Shown: piece by piece, positions 36,765 through 45,490 of the stretch | How the letters are laid out: every line of letters starts with the position of its first letter | How positions within the stretch are numbered: position 1 is the first letter of the stretch | NCBI GenBank assembly: GCA_900540875.1 | Contig: UQHT01000003.1 | Coordinates: 62,001-126,000 of the forward strand | Length of the DNA: 64,000 nt | Source of the DNA: an uncultured Collinsella sp. | Lineage (GTDB): Bacteria; Actinomycetota; Coriobacteriia; Coriobacteriales; Coriobacteriaceae | Direction of reading: 5' to 3' | Program-made: the position numbers and the translations under genes | The notes under the pieces: generated by a model | Database searches by the model: none | Told to the model about the DNA's origin: nothing | Seen by the model: the letters and a program-made list of their open reading frames with translations, nothing else

Positions 36765-38057
36765 GTGCTCGCACCCCATATTTCCGTCGTCAACCTCGGC
36801 TGCCGTGTCAACCGGGTTGAGTCTGACCATATCACTGCCGATCTTATGCGCCTGGGCTTTGCTATGGTGGAGCCCCACGATGCCGATCTAATCGTCATTA
36901 ACACCTGTGCCGTTACGGGCGAGGCCGAGGCGAAGACCCGTAAGGCCGTCCGTCATGCGCTGGCCCATCCAAACGAGCCCTATGTGGTCGTGACCGGATG
37001 CGTGGTCAATTTGCATCCCGAGGAGCTGCTGGAGCTTTCGGATCGCGTGATCGCCGAGCCGTCCAAGATCGATGTCGCCGAACGTGTCTGCGAGGTGCTG
37101 GGCGTTGAGTCCGATAGCGTTCCCGCCTGCAGCGATGACGAGGTGGTCGATGCGCTCGGTCGCTCTCGCCTGGGCGTGAAGATCCAGGACGGCTGCAACC
37201 ATCGCTGCACCTATTGCATTGTGTGGAAGGCGCGCGGCCCCGAGCGCTCCGTGCCCGTCGAGTCCGTGCTTGAGCGAGTTCGCGAGGCCCAGGAGGCCGG
37301 CGTGCCCGAGGTGGTGCTGACCGGTGTGAACCTGGGTGCCTACGATGGCAAGAGCGCGACCGACGAGCATGTCGAAATCGATGAGCTGCTCGAGGCCATC
37401 ATGGAGCGCACGACTATTGCGCATGTGCGCATTTCCTCGGTCGAACCCATGGATATCTCTGAGCGCCTGCTTAAGGTTATGGCGCGCTATCCGCAGCGTA
37501 TCGCCCCGTTTTTGCACCTGCCCGTGCAGTCCGGCTGTACGGCGACGCTGCATCGCATGGGTCGTCCCTATAGTGCGGAGGCCTTTGAGGACACGGTGCG
37601 TATGATTCGCGCCAACTTGCCCCAGGCGTCTCTTTCGTGCGATGTCATCGTCGGTTTTCCTGGTGAGACGGACGAGGAGTTCGAGGAGTCGCTGGCGCTG
37701 TGCCGCCGTGTGGGTTTCTCGCGTATGCACGTGTTCCGCTATAGCAAGCGTCCCGGTACCCTTGCTGCCGACATGCCCGACCAGGTGCCGCCCGAGGTTA
37801 TGGCCGAGCGCAGCCGTCGTATGCGAGACACGGCGCAGGAGCTCGCTATTGCCGATGCTCGTCGTCGCGTGGGCACTGTCGAGCGTGCCGTGCTCGAGTA
37901 TGGTGACAGCCTGACGCTCGGTTCGTTCCATCATGCCCGTCTTGACGATACCTGTGGACTTACAGCCCCGTGCCTGCTCGATGTTGCTATCATCGGAGTC
38001 GATGATTCCGGCTTGGTCCATGCGCGCAGGGAGGTCCATGGAAGCCTCGAAGATTAG
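36765..38057 (+). CDS. mtaB: tRNA methylthiotransferase MtaB
   Basis: Radical SAM enzyme that adds a methylthio group to t6A37 of tRNA; 430 residues. The N-terminal UPF0004 domain has NLGCRVNRVESD, INTCAVTGEAE and VVVTGCVVN (three Cys), and the radical SAM motif is QDGCNHRCTYCIV. The ending carries a short TRAM-like segment. RNA selectivity (MtaB rather than MiaB or RimO) is based on overall similarity and on its place after dnaJ. GTG at 36765. Its 3' end overlaps phoH by 20 bases. Confidence 0.88.
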   Translation: MLAPHISVVNLGCRVNRVESDHITADLMRLGFAMVEPHDADLIVINTCAVTGEAEAKTRKAVRHALAHPNEPYVVVTGCVVNLHPEELLELSDRVIAEPSKIDVAERVCEVLGVESDSVPACSDDEVVDALGRSRLGVKIQDGCNHRCTYCIVWKARGPERSVPVESVLERVREAQEAGVPEVVLTGVNLGAYDGKSATDEHVEIDELLEAIMERTTIAHVRISSVEPMDISERLLKVMARYPQRIAPFLHLPVQSGCTATLHRMGRPYSAEAFEDTVRMIRANLPQASLSCDVIVGFPGETDEEFEESLALCRRVGFSRMHVFRYSKRPGTLAADMPDQVPPEVMAERSRRMRDTAQELAIADARRRVGTVERAVLEYGDSLTLGSFHHARLDDTCGLTAPCLLDVAIIGVDDSGLVHARREVHGSLED

Positions 38058-39024
38058 ACTTACCGTTCCCGAGGGAATTGATCCCTCGTGCGTTTTGGGC
38101 GCCGGCGACGGCGTCCTTCGTGCACTCGAGAGCTTGGTTCGCGCCCATGTGGTCGCCCGTGGCGATAGCATCGCCGTGAGCGGTGACCCGGACGAGGTCG
38201 AACTCGTGGCTCGCTTTTTCGAACATGCTTTTCGCGAGGCGGCGGCCGGTCGTACCCTGTCTGCCGACGATGTCTCTCGCTGCCTGGCCGTCTTGCGCGA
38301 TGGTGAGCACGAGGCTACGTCGCTTCGCGATGACGTGCTGCTTTCGTATCGCGGTCGCGTCATTCGCCCCAAGACGCTCGGGCAAAAGCGCTATGTGGAT
38401 GCCATTCGCTCGCATACCATCACCTTTGGCTTGGGTCCTGCCGGTACCGGTAAGACCTATCTGGCCATGGCGCTCGCCGTTGCCGCGCTCAAGCGCCATG
38501 AGGTGGGCCGTTTGATCTTGACGCGTCCTGTTGTCGAGGCGGGGGAGAACCTGGGCTTTTTGCCTGGCACCCTCGAGGAAAAGATCGATCCGTACATGCG
38601 TCCGCTCTACGACGCCCTTTTTGACATGATGGATCGCGAGCACACCGATGAGCTTATGGAGCGCGGCGTGATCGAGATCGCCCCGCTTGCCTATATGCGC
38701 GGTCGTACGCTGAGCGATGCTTTCGTGGTGCTCGACGAGGCGCAAAATACTACGCCCGAGCAGATGAAGATGTTCCTGACACGCCTTGGATTCAACTCCA
38801 AGTTCGTGATTACCGGCGACCTCAGCCAGCGCGACCTGGTGGGTCGTCGTGGTGGCTTGGCGGATGCTGAGAAGATTTTGGGCCGTGTCGACGATGTGGC
38901 GTTTGCACACCTGGAGCGCGCCGACGTGGTGCGCCATGCCCTAGTGGGTCGTATCGTTGAGGCATATGATGCTTATGACGACGTGCGCGAGCAGCGCTCG
39001 CGCGACCGAAAGGAGTCCCGTTGA
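38038..39024 (+). CDS. phoH: PhoH family ATPase
   Basis: RNA-associated AAA-like ATPase, 328 residues. The Walker A is GPAGTGKTYLA and the Walker B is FVVLDEAQNTTPEQMKMFLTRL; the FNSKFVITGD block follows. An N-terminal KH-like or leader part covers residues 1-110. ATG at 38038 lies close to GGGAGG (three bases), an awkward spacing, but earlier in-frame starts have no better site. TTG of ybeY overlaps the stop. The phoH-ybeY-dgkA-era order is classical. Confidence 0.92.
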   Translation: MEASKIRLTVPEGIDPSCVLGAGDGVLRALESLVRAHVVARGDSIAVSGDPDEVELVARFFEHAFREAAAGRTLSADDVSRCLAVLRDGEHEATSLRDDVLLSYRGRVIRPKTLGQKRYVDAIRSHTITFGLGPAGTGKTYLAMALAVAALKRHEVGRLILTRPVVEAGENLGFLPGTLEEKIDPYMRPLYDALFDMMDREHTDELMERGVIEIAPLAYMRGRTLSDAFVVLDEAQNTTPEQMKMFLTRLGFNSKFVITGDLSQRDLVGRRGGLADAEKILGRVDDVAFAHLERADVVRHALVGRIVEAYDAYDDVREQRSRDRKESR

Positions 39025-39530
39025 GTGTATTGATCAGCAACGATGCCGAGCTCGATACGCTGCTCGACGCGCAGGAGGTGGAGCACATCTGCGAGGTTGT
39101 GCTTGCCGCCGAGGGCGTTGAACGTGAAGTCGAGATTTCCCTTTCGTATGTCGACGAGGACGAGATGCACGAGCTCAACCACGAGTGGCGTGGCATCGAC
39201 CGCACCACCGATGTGCTCTCGTTTGAATGCGACTCGGCCTTTGACGAGGATATTCCCGCCGACGAGACGCTCGAGCTCGGCGATATCATCTTGGCCCCGC
39301 AGGTCATTGCCCGTCAGGCCCCCGGCTTTGGCAATAGCCCTGCCGACGAGTGCCGCCTGATGCTCGTACACGGCATGCTGCACCTGCTGGGGTATGACCA
39401 TATCGAGGACGACGAGGCCGAGGTCATGGAGGCCCGCGAGGACGCTATCCTGCGCGATCTGGCGCTCGAGCGCGGCGAGGACCCCAAACTCGTTCACGTC
39501 GGCCCCATCACCAATCATGCCCACGACTAG
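39021..39530 (+). CDS. ybeY: Endoribonuclease YbeY
   Basis: Metal-dependent RNase in 16S rRNA maturation, 169 residues. The zinc-binding HGMLHLLGYDH motif (three His) is present, with the RGIDRTTDVLSFE block that marks the family. TTG at 39021 overlaps the phoH stop in the pattern TTGA and follows AAAGGAG. Placed between phoH and dgkA as in many Gram-positive genomes. Confidence 0.95.
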   Translation: MSVLISNDAELDTLLDAQEVEHICEVVLAAEGVEREVEISLSYVDEDEMHELNHEWRGIDRTTDVLSFECDSAFDEDIPADETLELGDIILAPQVIARQAPGFGNSPADECRLMLVHGMLHLLGYDHIEDDEAEVMEAREDAILRDLALERGEDPKLVHVGPITNHAHD

Positions 39531-39539
39531 GAGCCGTTT

Positions 39540-39917
39540 ATGATTCCCGGATCGAACAAGGACCATCCGTCCTTTTTAAAGTCGTTCTCCTACGCCATGG
39601 AGGGCTTCGTCACCGCCGTCAAGACCGAGCGCAACATTAAGGTCATGCTCGTAGCGGGCGTGTGCACTGTCATTGCCGGCTGCATCGTGGGGCTCGACAT
39701 TGCCGAGTGGGCCACGATTATCATCTGCTGCGGCCTGGTGATTCACGGCGAGCTGTGTAATACCGCCATGGAGGCCATCGTCGACCTGGCGACCCAGGAG
39801 CTCCATCCGCTGGCCAAGCGTGCGAAGGACATCGCCGCCGCCTCTGTATACGTTCTTTCAATCACCGCCGCGATTGTGGGCCTGCTGGTATTTGCCCACG
39901 CGCTCGGCTTTATTTAG
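39540..39917 (+). CDS. dgkA: Diacylglycerol/undecaprenol kinase
   Basis: Small membrane kinase of lipid carrier recycling, 125 residues, with three hydrophobic helices. The DgkA signature is CNTAMEAIVDL, and the N-terminal ERNIKVMLVAG block is typical. ATG at 39540 follows TAGGAG. In Gram-positives this enzyme usually phosphorylates undecaprenol rather than diacylglycerol. It lies between ybeY and era. Confidence 0.92.
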   Translation: MIPGSNKDHPSFLKSFSYAMEGFVTAVKTERNIKVMLVAGVCTVIAGCIVGLDIAEWATIIICCGLVIHGELCNTAMEAIVDLATQELHPLAKRAKDIAAASVYVLSITAAIVGLLVFAHALGFI

Positions 39918-39929
39918 AAAGGGATTTCC

Positions 39930-40997
39930 ATGTCCGACAATATGCAGCCTATCGATGATATTTTGGACGACGAGTCCCCGGATGCTAAGGCGACCGAGGA
40001 CTATGAGGAAGTCGAGGAGTTCGACCCGTTTGAGGGCATGAGCGACGAGGAACTCGACGCCCTGTGCGACGAGGACGACAGCCTCGCGGGCTTTGGCGAC
40101 GTTGAGCCCGGTTTCCGCAGTGGCTTCGTGGCCTTGGTCGGCCGCCCCAACGCCGGTAAGTCAACGCTGCTCAACGCCTGCTATGGCAAAAAGGTCGCCA
40201 TCACCTCGCCGGTGGCCCAGACGACCCGCCGCCGCATGCGCGCCGTCGTCAACCGCCCCGGCTACCAGCTGGTCTTTGTCGATACCCCAGGTATTCATAA
40301 GCCCAAGGATGGCCTGGGATCCGAGCTCAATAAGAGCGCGCTGTTCGAGCTGAACGATGTTGACGTCATCGCGTTTTTGATTGACGCCACCAAGCCGATC
40401 GGCAGGGGAGATGCCTGGGTTGCCGAGCGCGTCAAGAGCGCCCGCTGCAAGAAGGTCCTGGTGCTCACCAAGGCCGATGAGGCCGACCCCGCACAGGTCA
40501 TGGAGCAGCTGAAGGCTGCCCATGAGTTGATGGACTACGACGACGAGATCGTGACGTCGTCGGTTAAGAACTTTAACGTCGATGCCTTTATCGAGACCGT
40601 TGCGCGCTTTTTGCCCGAGGGCCCGCGTTGGTTCCCCGAGGACATGGGTACCGATGCTTCCGACGAGACGCTCGTTGCCGAGTTTGTGCGCGAAAAGGTC
40701 TTGCGCCGCACCCGTGATGAGATTCCGCACTCCGTGGGCGTTATTTGCGATGCGCTCGAGCAGACCAAGAAGGTGCTGCGTGTGCACGCCACCATTTATG
40801 TCGAGCGTGAGGGCCAAAAGGGCATCATCATCGGCAAGGGCGGCGAGATGATCAAACATATCGGCATCGACGCCCGCCGCGACCTTGAGCGCATCTTTGG
40901 CACCCAGGTCTTTTTGGAGCTGGACGTGAAGGTCAAGGCCGGCTGGCGCGACGACGAGGCTCAGATTCGCCGTTTTGGCTACAACGCCGAGGACTAA
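39930..40997 (+). CDS. era: GTPase Era with acidic N-terminal extension
   Basis: 16S rRNA-binding GTPase, 355 residues, about 50 longer than E. coli Era. The extra residues are N-terminal and acidic (DDESPDAKATEDYEEVEEFD and EELDALCDEDD), so the G1 motif GRPNAGKS begins at residue 71. G3 is DTPG and G4 TKAD; the KH domain near the end (GKGGEMIKHIGIDARRDLE) is intact. ATG at 39930 follows AAAGGGA, and there is no internal start with a ribosome site. recO follows after 15 bases. Confidence 0.92.
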   Translation: MSDNMQPIDDILDDESPDAKATEDYEEVEEFDPFEGMSDEELDALCDEDDSLAGFGDVEPGFRSGFVALVGRPNAGKSTLLNACYGKKVAITSPVAQTTRRRMRAVVNRPGYQLVFVDTPGIHKPKDGLGSELNKSALFELNDVDVIAFLIDATKPIGRGDAWVAERVKSARCKKVLVLTKADEADPAQVMEQLKAAHELMDYDDEIVTSSVKNFNVDAFIETVARFLPEGPRWFPEDMGTDASDETLVAEFVREKVLRRTRDEIPHSVGVICDALEQTKKVLRVHATIYVEREGQKGIIIGKGGEMIKHIGIDARRDLERIFGTQVFLELDVKVKAGWRDDEAQIRRFGYNAED

Positions 40998-41012
40998 GGA
41001 CGCGCAGAGCGC

Positions 41013-41762
41013 ATGGCAGGCTCCCGGACATATCGCACGAAGGCACTCGTGCTCGACAAGACCAAGCTCAAAGAGACCGATCTGATTCTGACGATGCTTG
41101 ACGAGCGGGGTCGCCAGGTTCGTGCCGTGGCAAAGGGGGCCCGCAAACCCGGTGGGCGCTTGGCGGCGCGCTGCGAATTATTCTGTACCGTCGATATGCT
41201 GCTCGCACATGGACGCTCGCTCGACGTGGTTTCCCAGGCCGAGCTTATGGAGGCGCCGCTCGGCGCCGCGCCCGATTACGAGACGACCTGCGCCGCAAGC
41301 GCGATCGCCGAGGTCGCGCGCGTGTGCTCATTCGAGGACGCCGAGGACCCGTTTACCTTTGCCATCACGCAGCGGGCGCTCACGCTTGTCGGCTGCGGGC
41401 TCGACTCGGCACATATGGACCTGCTCGTGGCGGCCTTTGTCTTTAAACTGCTGTCGCACGTGGGCTATCGACCCGATTTTTCGGCCTGCGTGCTGTGCGG
41501 AGACCCCATGCTGTCGTACTTTTCGCCCCAGGCGGGCGGGCTCATGTGCGGTTCGTGCGCGTCGAGCGTTCCGGGTGCCGAGCTGGTGTCGACCGGTGAG
41601 GTCGCGTGGCTGCGCGCCCTCATGTCCATGACCTTCGATGCACTCATGGTCGAGCGAATCGACCCGCATACGGCGGCGTTCTTGCTCGGGCTTTCGCATG
41701 TGTGGGCTGCGACGCACACCGATCAGCGCCTCCGTGCGATGGAATTCATGTTGGGTCGGTGA
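41013..41762 (+). CDS. recO: DNA repair protein RecO
   Basis: RecFOR pathway protein loading RecA, 249 residues. OB-fold N-terminal part (KALVLDKTKLKETDLILTML) with VAKGARKPGGRLAA, then an all-helical part and a zinc site of two Cys pairs (CVLCGDP and CGSCAS). ATG at 41013 is weakly supported upstream (GGACGC). Its position after era is standard. Confidence 0.92.
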   Translation: MAGSRTYRTKALVLDKTKLKETDLILTMLDERGRQVRAVAKGARKPGGRLAARCELFCTVDMLLAHGRSLDVVSQAELMEAPLGAAPDYETTCAASAIAEVARVCSFEDAEDPFTFAITQRALTLVGCGLDSAHMDLLVAAFVFKLLSHVGYRPDFSACVLCGDPMLSYFSPQAGGLMCGSCASSVPGAELVSTGEVAWLRALMSMTFDALMVERIDPHTAAFLLGLSHVWAATHTDQRLRAMEFMLGR

Positions 41763-41900
41763 TGATGCGCAGGCGCGGGTTGCTTGTGGTAACATACCGA
41801 CCTGTTGGTACCTCGACCTTGGATGCTCGCTCCACCGACGGCTTCCCAGTCCGAGGCGAATAGTGTCGCCCGCGGGCGACAAGAAACGAAAGGTGAAACA

Positions 41901-42179
41901 ATGACTGTTTCCAAAGAGCGTAAGGCTGAGCTGACTGCCCAGTTCGGTAACACCCCGGTCGACACCGGCAACCCCAAGGTTCAGGTCGCCATCCTGTCCG
42001 AGCGCATCAAGGAGCTGACCGAGCACATGAAGTCCCACCAGAAGGACTTCCACACCCGTCGTGGCCTGCTCATGCTCGTCGGCCGTCGTCGTCGTCTTCT
42101 CTCCTACATCAAGAAGAACGACATCGTCGAGTACCGTGAGCTCATCAAGGCTCTGGGCATCCGCGACAACATCCAGTAA
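41901..42179 (+). CDS. rpsO: 30S ribosomal protein S15
   Basis: Small-subunit protein S15, 92 residues. The block GNTPVDTGNPKVQVA and RRGLLMLVGRRRRLLSYI are diagnostic. ATG at 41901 follows AAAGG; earlier in-frame start codons give no ribosome site. The 138-base leader contains a perfect GTCGCCCG-CGGGCGAC palindrome, which may matter for autoregulation. It is followed by its own terminator and then pnp, the usual pair. Confidence 0.96.
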   Translation: MTVSKERKAELTAQFGNTPVDTGNPKVQVAILSERIKELTEHMKSHQKDFHTRRGLLMLVGRRRRLLSYIKKNDIVEYRELIKALGIRDNIQ

Positions 42180-42195
42180 GGATTTGTACATGCTA

Positions 42196-42226
42196 AGAGC
42201 GTCCTGCGCAGCGGGGCGCTCTTTTT
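42196..42226 (+). terminator. Terminator between rpsO and pnp
   Basis: AGAGCGTCC (42196-42204) pairs with GGGCGCTCT (42214-42222), one wobble, followed by TTTTT. Confidence 0.85.
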
Positions 42227-42293
42227 GTGTAAGGGCGCGAACAATCACGCTCTGAAGCGTGGCGGGGGCAGGGGGCCCGCGTCACATGAGAAG

Positions 42294-42316
42294 CCCACAG
42301 GCAAGGGGCCTGTGGG
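42294..42316 (+). promoter_or_regulatory. Hairpin directly before the pnp ribosome site
   Basis: CCCACAGG (42294-42301) pairs perfectly with CCTGTGGG (42309-42316). It ends three bases before the AAAGGAG site of pnp. PNPase mRNAs elsewhere are autoregulated at such leader stems. Confidence 0.5.
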
Positions 42317-42329
42317 GTAAAGGAGAACA

Positions 42330-44576
42330 ATGACACTCGTATCCAAGACCTTTGAGCTGTACGGCAAGACCTACACCTTTGAGTCCGGCGAGCTTGCCAA
42401 GCAGGCCACCGGCGCCTGCCTGGTCAAGCAGGGCGACACCACGATGCTCGACACCGTGGTCGTCTCCAAGGAGCGCAAGAACTACGACTTCTTCCCGCTG
42501 ACCGTCGACTTCAACGAGAAGATGTACGCAGCCGGCCGCATCCCGGGTGGTTACCTCAAGCGTGAGGGCCGTCCCAGCGAGAAGGCCACGCTCACCGCGC
42601 GCATGATTGACCGTCCGATTCGCCCGAGCTTCCCGGACGGCTTCCGCAACGAGGTGCACATTGTCGCCACCTCGCTCGTCGCCGACCAGGTCAACCCCTT
42701 CGACGTCATCAACGTCATGGGTGCCTCCCTGGCCATGACGCTCGGCGGCGTGCCCTTTGAGGGCCCGCTTGCCTGCGTGCGCATCGGCCGTAACGTGGAG
42801 ACCGGCGAGTTTATCGTCAACCCCACCTATGAGGAGCGCGAGAACTCCGATCTGGATCTGGAGCTGGGTGGCTCCGCCGACTTCATCTCGATGGTCGAGG
42901 CCGGCGCCGAGGAGATCTCCGAGGACGACATGCTCGCCGCCATGAAGTTTGGCCAGGAGGCCCTTGCTGCCTTCTGCCAGGCTCAGGACGAGTTTGTCGC
43001 CGAGTGGGAGCAGGTCAACGGCGCCATCGTCAAGAAGGAGTACCCGCTCGACCAGCCCGTCGAGGAGGTCCAGGAGCGCATCTTCGCCCACTACGACGAG
43101 ATGGCCGCCGCCCTTCGCGATGCCGACAAGCTCTCCCGTATCGGTAAGGTCGAGGCTCTGAAGGAGTCCATCCGCGCCGAGTTCACCGAGGAGGAGCAGG
43201 CCGCTTGGGAGCGCGAGATCCCCGTGGCGCTCAAGAAGCTCGAGAAGAAGGCCATGCGCACCATGGTCGTCGAGACCGGCGAGCGCGTCGACGGCCGTGC
43301 CGCCGATGAGATTCGCCCCATCATGGTGAAGGATAACTACCTGCCGCTCGTTCACGGCTCCGGTCTGTTCCAGCGTGGCCAGACCCAGGTGCTTTCCGTC
43401 CTGTCGCTCGGTATGCTCAACGAGGGTCAGCGTCTGGATACCATCGAGCCCACCGAGGGCAAGCGCTATATGCACCACTACAACTTCCCGCCGTTCTGCA
43501 CCGGCGAGACTGGCCGCATGGGCAGCCCCAAGCGCCGCGAGATCGGCCACGGCAACCTGGCCGAGCGCGCCCTGCTCCCGGTGCTCCCCGACGAGAACGA
43601 GTTCCCCTACGCTATTCGCGTGGTCTCCGAGGTCATGGAGTCCAACGGCTCCTCTTCGATGGCTTCGACCTGCGGCTCCACGCTCGCCCTTATGGACGGC
43701 GGCGTGCCTATTAAGCGCCCGGTCTCCGGTATCGCCATGGGCCTGATCCAGGAGGAGGGCAAGACCGTGGTCCTGTCCGATATCCAGGGTCTCGAGGACT
43801 TCCTGGGCGACATGGACTTTAAGGTCACCGGCACCACCGAGGGCATCACCGCCCTGCAGATGGACAACAAGGCCACCGGTCTTACCTTCGACATCTTGGC
43901 CCGCGCCCTGCAGCAGGCCAAGGAGGGTCGCGCCTTCATCCTGCAGAAGATGCTCGATGTGATCCCCGAGCCGCGCCACACCACGCGCAGCACCGCTCCG
44001 CGCATCGTCTCCATCCAGGTTCCGACCGACAAGATCCGCGACGTTATCGGTTCTGGTGGTAAGGTCATCCGCGGCATCCAGGACGAGACCGGTGCCTCGG
44101 TCGACATCCAGGAGGACGGCACCGTCTTTGTCGGCGGCACCGGCGAGTCCGTCGACCAGGCTGTCGAGCGCATCAAGCTCATCATCAAGGTTCCCGAGCC
44201 GGGCGAGGAGTACACCGGTCGCGTTGTCTCCATCCAGCCCTTCGGTGCCTTCGTGAACCTTCTGCCCGGTAAGGACGGCCTGCTCCACATCTCCCGCGTC
44301 GCCAAGGGCCGCGTGGAGAAGGTCGAGGACGTCCTCAACGTGGGCGACGAGGTCAAGGTCGTCGTCATCGAGGTCGACGACCGTGGCAAGATCTCGCTCG
44401 ATCGTCTTGACAAGCCTGAGGCCCCGGCTCGCGCCGAGGGTGCCTCCGAGGGCGACGGCGAGCACTCCCAGCGTCGTGAGCGTCCGCGTCGCGAGCGCTC
44501 CGAGCGCAGCGACCGTCCGCGCCGTCCCGGTGACAACGGAGGCCGCAAGCCCCGCCGCCACCACGACGCCGAGTAA
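42330..44576 (+). CDS. pnp: Polyribonucleotide nucleotidyltransferase (PNPase)
   Basis: 3'-5' exoribonuclease, 748 residues. Two RNase PH-type domains (FFPLTVDFNEKMYAAGRIPG; TGRMGSPKRREIGHGNLAERAL), the MDIKI-like KVTGTTEGITALQMDNK, a KH domain (DVIGSGGKVIRG) and an S1 domain (GEEYTGRVVSIQPFGAFV). It ends with a 50-residue Arg/Glu-rich tail (RRERPRRERSERSDRPRR), an actinobacterial-type extension likely contacting RNA. ATG at 42330 follows AAAGGAG. Confidence 0.97.
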   Translation: MTLVSKTFELYGKTYTFESGELAKQATGACLVKQGDTTMLDTVVVSKERKNYDFFPLTVDFNEKMYAAGRIPGGYLKREGRPSEKATLTARMIDRPIRPSFPDGFRNEVHIVATSLVADQVNPFDVINVMGASLAMTLGGVPFEGPLACVRIGRNVETGEFIVNPTYEERENSDLDLELGGSADFISMVEAGAEEISEDDMLAAMKFGQEALAAFCQAQDEFVAEWEQVNGAIVKKEYPLDQPVEEVQERIFAHYDEMAAALRDADKLSRIGKVEALKESIRAEFTEEEQAAWEREIPVALKKLEKKAMRTMVVETGERVDGRAADEIRPIMVKDNYLPLVHGSGLFQRGQTQVLSVLSLGMLNEGQRLDTIEPTEGKRYMHHYNFPPFCTGETGRMGSPKRREIGHGNLAERALLPVLPDENEFPYAIRVVSEVMESNGSSSMASTCGSTLALMDGGVPIKRPVSGIAMGLIQEEGKTVVLSDIQGLEDFLGDMDFKVTGTTEGITALQMDNKATGLTFDILARALQQAKEGRAFILQKMLDVIPEPRHTTRSTAPRIVSIQVPTDKIRDVIGSGGKVIRGIQDETGASVDIQEDGTVFVGGTGESVDQAVERIKLIIKVPEPGEEYTGRVVSIQPFGAFVNLLPGKDGLLHISRVAKGRVEKVEDVLNVGDEVKVVVIEVDDRGKISLDRLDKPEAPARAEGASEGDGEHSQRRERPRRERSERSDRPRRPGDNGGRKPRRHHDAE

Positions 44577-44599
44577 CAGCCGTACATAACCAGCACCGC

Positions 44600-44630
44600 A
44601 AGGGCGACTCCGGACAGGGGTCGCCCTTTT
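44600..44630 (+). terminator. Terminator after pnp
   Basis: AAGGGCGACTCC (44600-44611) pairs with GGGGTCGCCCTT (44617-44628), one wobble, then TTTT. Confidence 0.9.
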
Positions 44631-44887
44631 GCTTGCGCCCGGGAGGGCCGCATATGAAGTTTCCTGCTCTACAGTCCTGCGCAAGACGGAAAGCACATTA
44701 AGTGCTTTCCTTTGCGTGCGGAACTCGCGACAAACTTAACCCCCGCCCCCAGCCCCGGAGACCCTCCCTGCCGTCACTTTCTTCAACCAGTTCTTGTTGC
44801 TCGCCGCTTCGCGGCTCGACGGCCCCGTTCTCCGTGGCGGGGTTGGTCTGATTGTTTTTGTTGAAGCTCTGCCTTTGGCTCAAATGG
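44631..44887. other. Non-coding stretch between pnp and the phosphoesterase
   Basis: I see no gene here. Hairpins are present: GGAAAGCAC (44688-44696) with GTGCTTTCC (44702-44710), extended by CGCAA and TTGCG, and a small GCCGC-ttc-GCGGC stem. Neither has a clear T run. Confidence 0.5.
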
Positions 44888-44917
44888 AAACGGGGGACGC
44901 ATCTGCATCCCCCGTTT
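44888..44917 (-). terminator. Terminator of the phosphoesterase gene
   Basis: AAACGGGGGA (44888-44897) pairs with TCCCCCGTTT (44908-44917). It lies 10 bases past the minus-strand stop; the same hairpin ends in TTTTTG on the plus strand, so it may work in both directions. Confidence 0.85.
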
Positions 44918-44926
44918 TTGTTGCGG

Positions 44927-45394
44927 TTAGTCCAAGTCAATAAATTTGGTGCCCAAGATCTTGCCGTCTTTAACGAGCATTCTGGCCATGGTGGGGCCTC
45001 GGGTGCCTCTGGGGTAGCTGGCGCTGCCCGGGTTGAGGACTAAGCAGCGACCCACTTGGGCTTCTTTGGTTACGTGGGTGTGGCCGTTGATAGCTACGTC
45101 TACGGATCCCACCGGAAGGTCTTCGCGGTAGTGGGCTACGGCGAATTTGAGGCCTTCGTAAGTAAAGAGCGCAAGACGGTCTACATCGGGGCCGTAGTCG
45201 CGGTAGTAATCGTTGTTGCCCAGTACGGCCCGCACGGGGGCGATGGTGCATAGGTGCTCGTAGTCCATCTCTGACGTGAGGTCGCCGGCGTGGATAATCA
45301 GGTCTGCGCCTTCAAGCTCATCCAGGAGCGCAGGCGAAAGATAGCCGTGGGTGTCCGAGATGATGTCGATACGCTTGGCGCTTGCACTGTTCAT
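44927..45394 (-). CDS. YfcE-type metallophosphoesterase
   Basis: Two-metal phosphodiesterase of the YfcE/MJ0936 family, 155 residues. Metal-ligand motifs are in order: ISDTHGYL, AGDLTSE, GNNDYY, and NGHTHV. The fold acts on small phosphodiesters or cyclic nucleotides in vitro in relatives; the real substrate is not visible. ATG at 45394 follows GGGATCC-type sequence. It stands alone, with terminators on both sides. Confidence 0.88.
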   Translation of the reverse strand: MNSASAKRIDIISDTHGYLSPALLDELEGADLIIHAGDLTSEMDYEHLCTIAPVRAVLGNNDYYRDYGPDVDRLALFTYEGLKFAVAHYREDLPVGSVDVAINGHTHVTKEAQVGRCLVLNPGSASYPRGTRGPTMARMLVKDGKILGTKFIDLD

Positions 45395-45433
45395 GGGATC
45401 CCTTCCGCAAAAAACGATTCGGCAGATACATAC

Positions 45434-45484
45434 AAAAAAGGCCCCACGGCTCCGCAGACGATGGGTCTACAGGGCTGCGGGGCC
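45434..45484 (-). terminator. Terminator after the first LytTR regulator
   Basis: On the minus strand GGCCCC and CTGCGG pair with CCGCAG and GGGGCC across a central loop, followed by TTTTTTG. Confidence 0.85.
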
Positions 45485-45490
45485 AGTGTG

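Noticed and set aside
42282..44696. 804-residue minus-strand frame opposite pnp
   Set aside because: Same codon-bias artefact; no recognisable domains.
44698..44940. 80-residue minus-strand frame between pnp and the phosphoesterase
   Set aside because: Overlaps the phosphoesterase stop and its terminator; low complexity and no ribosome site.
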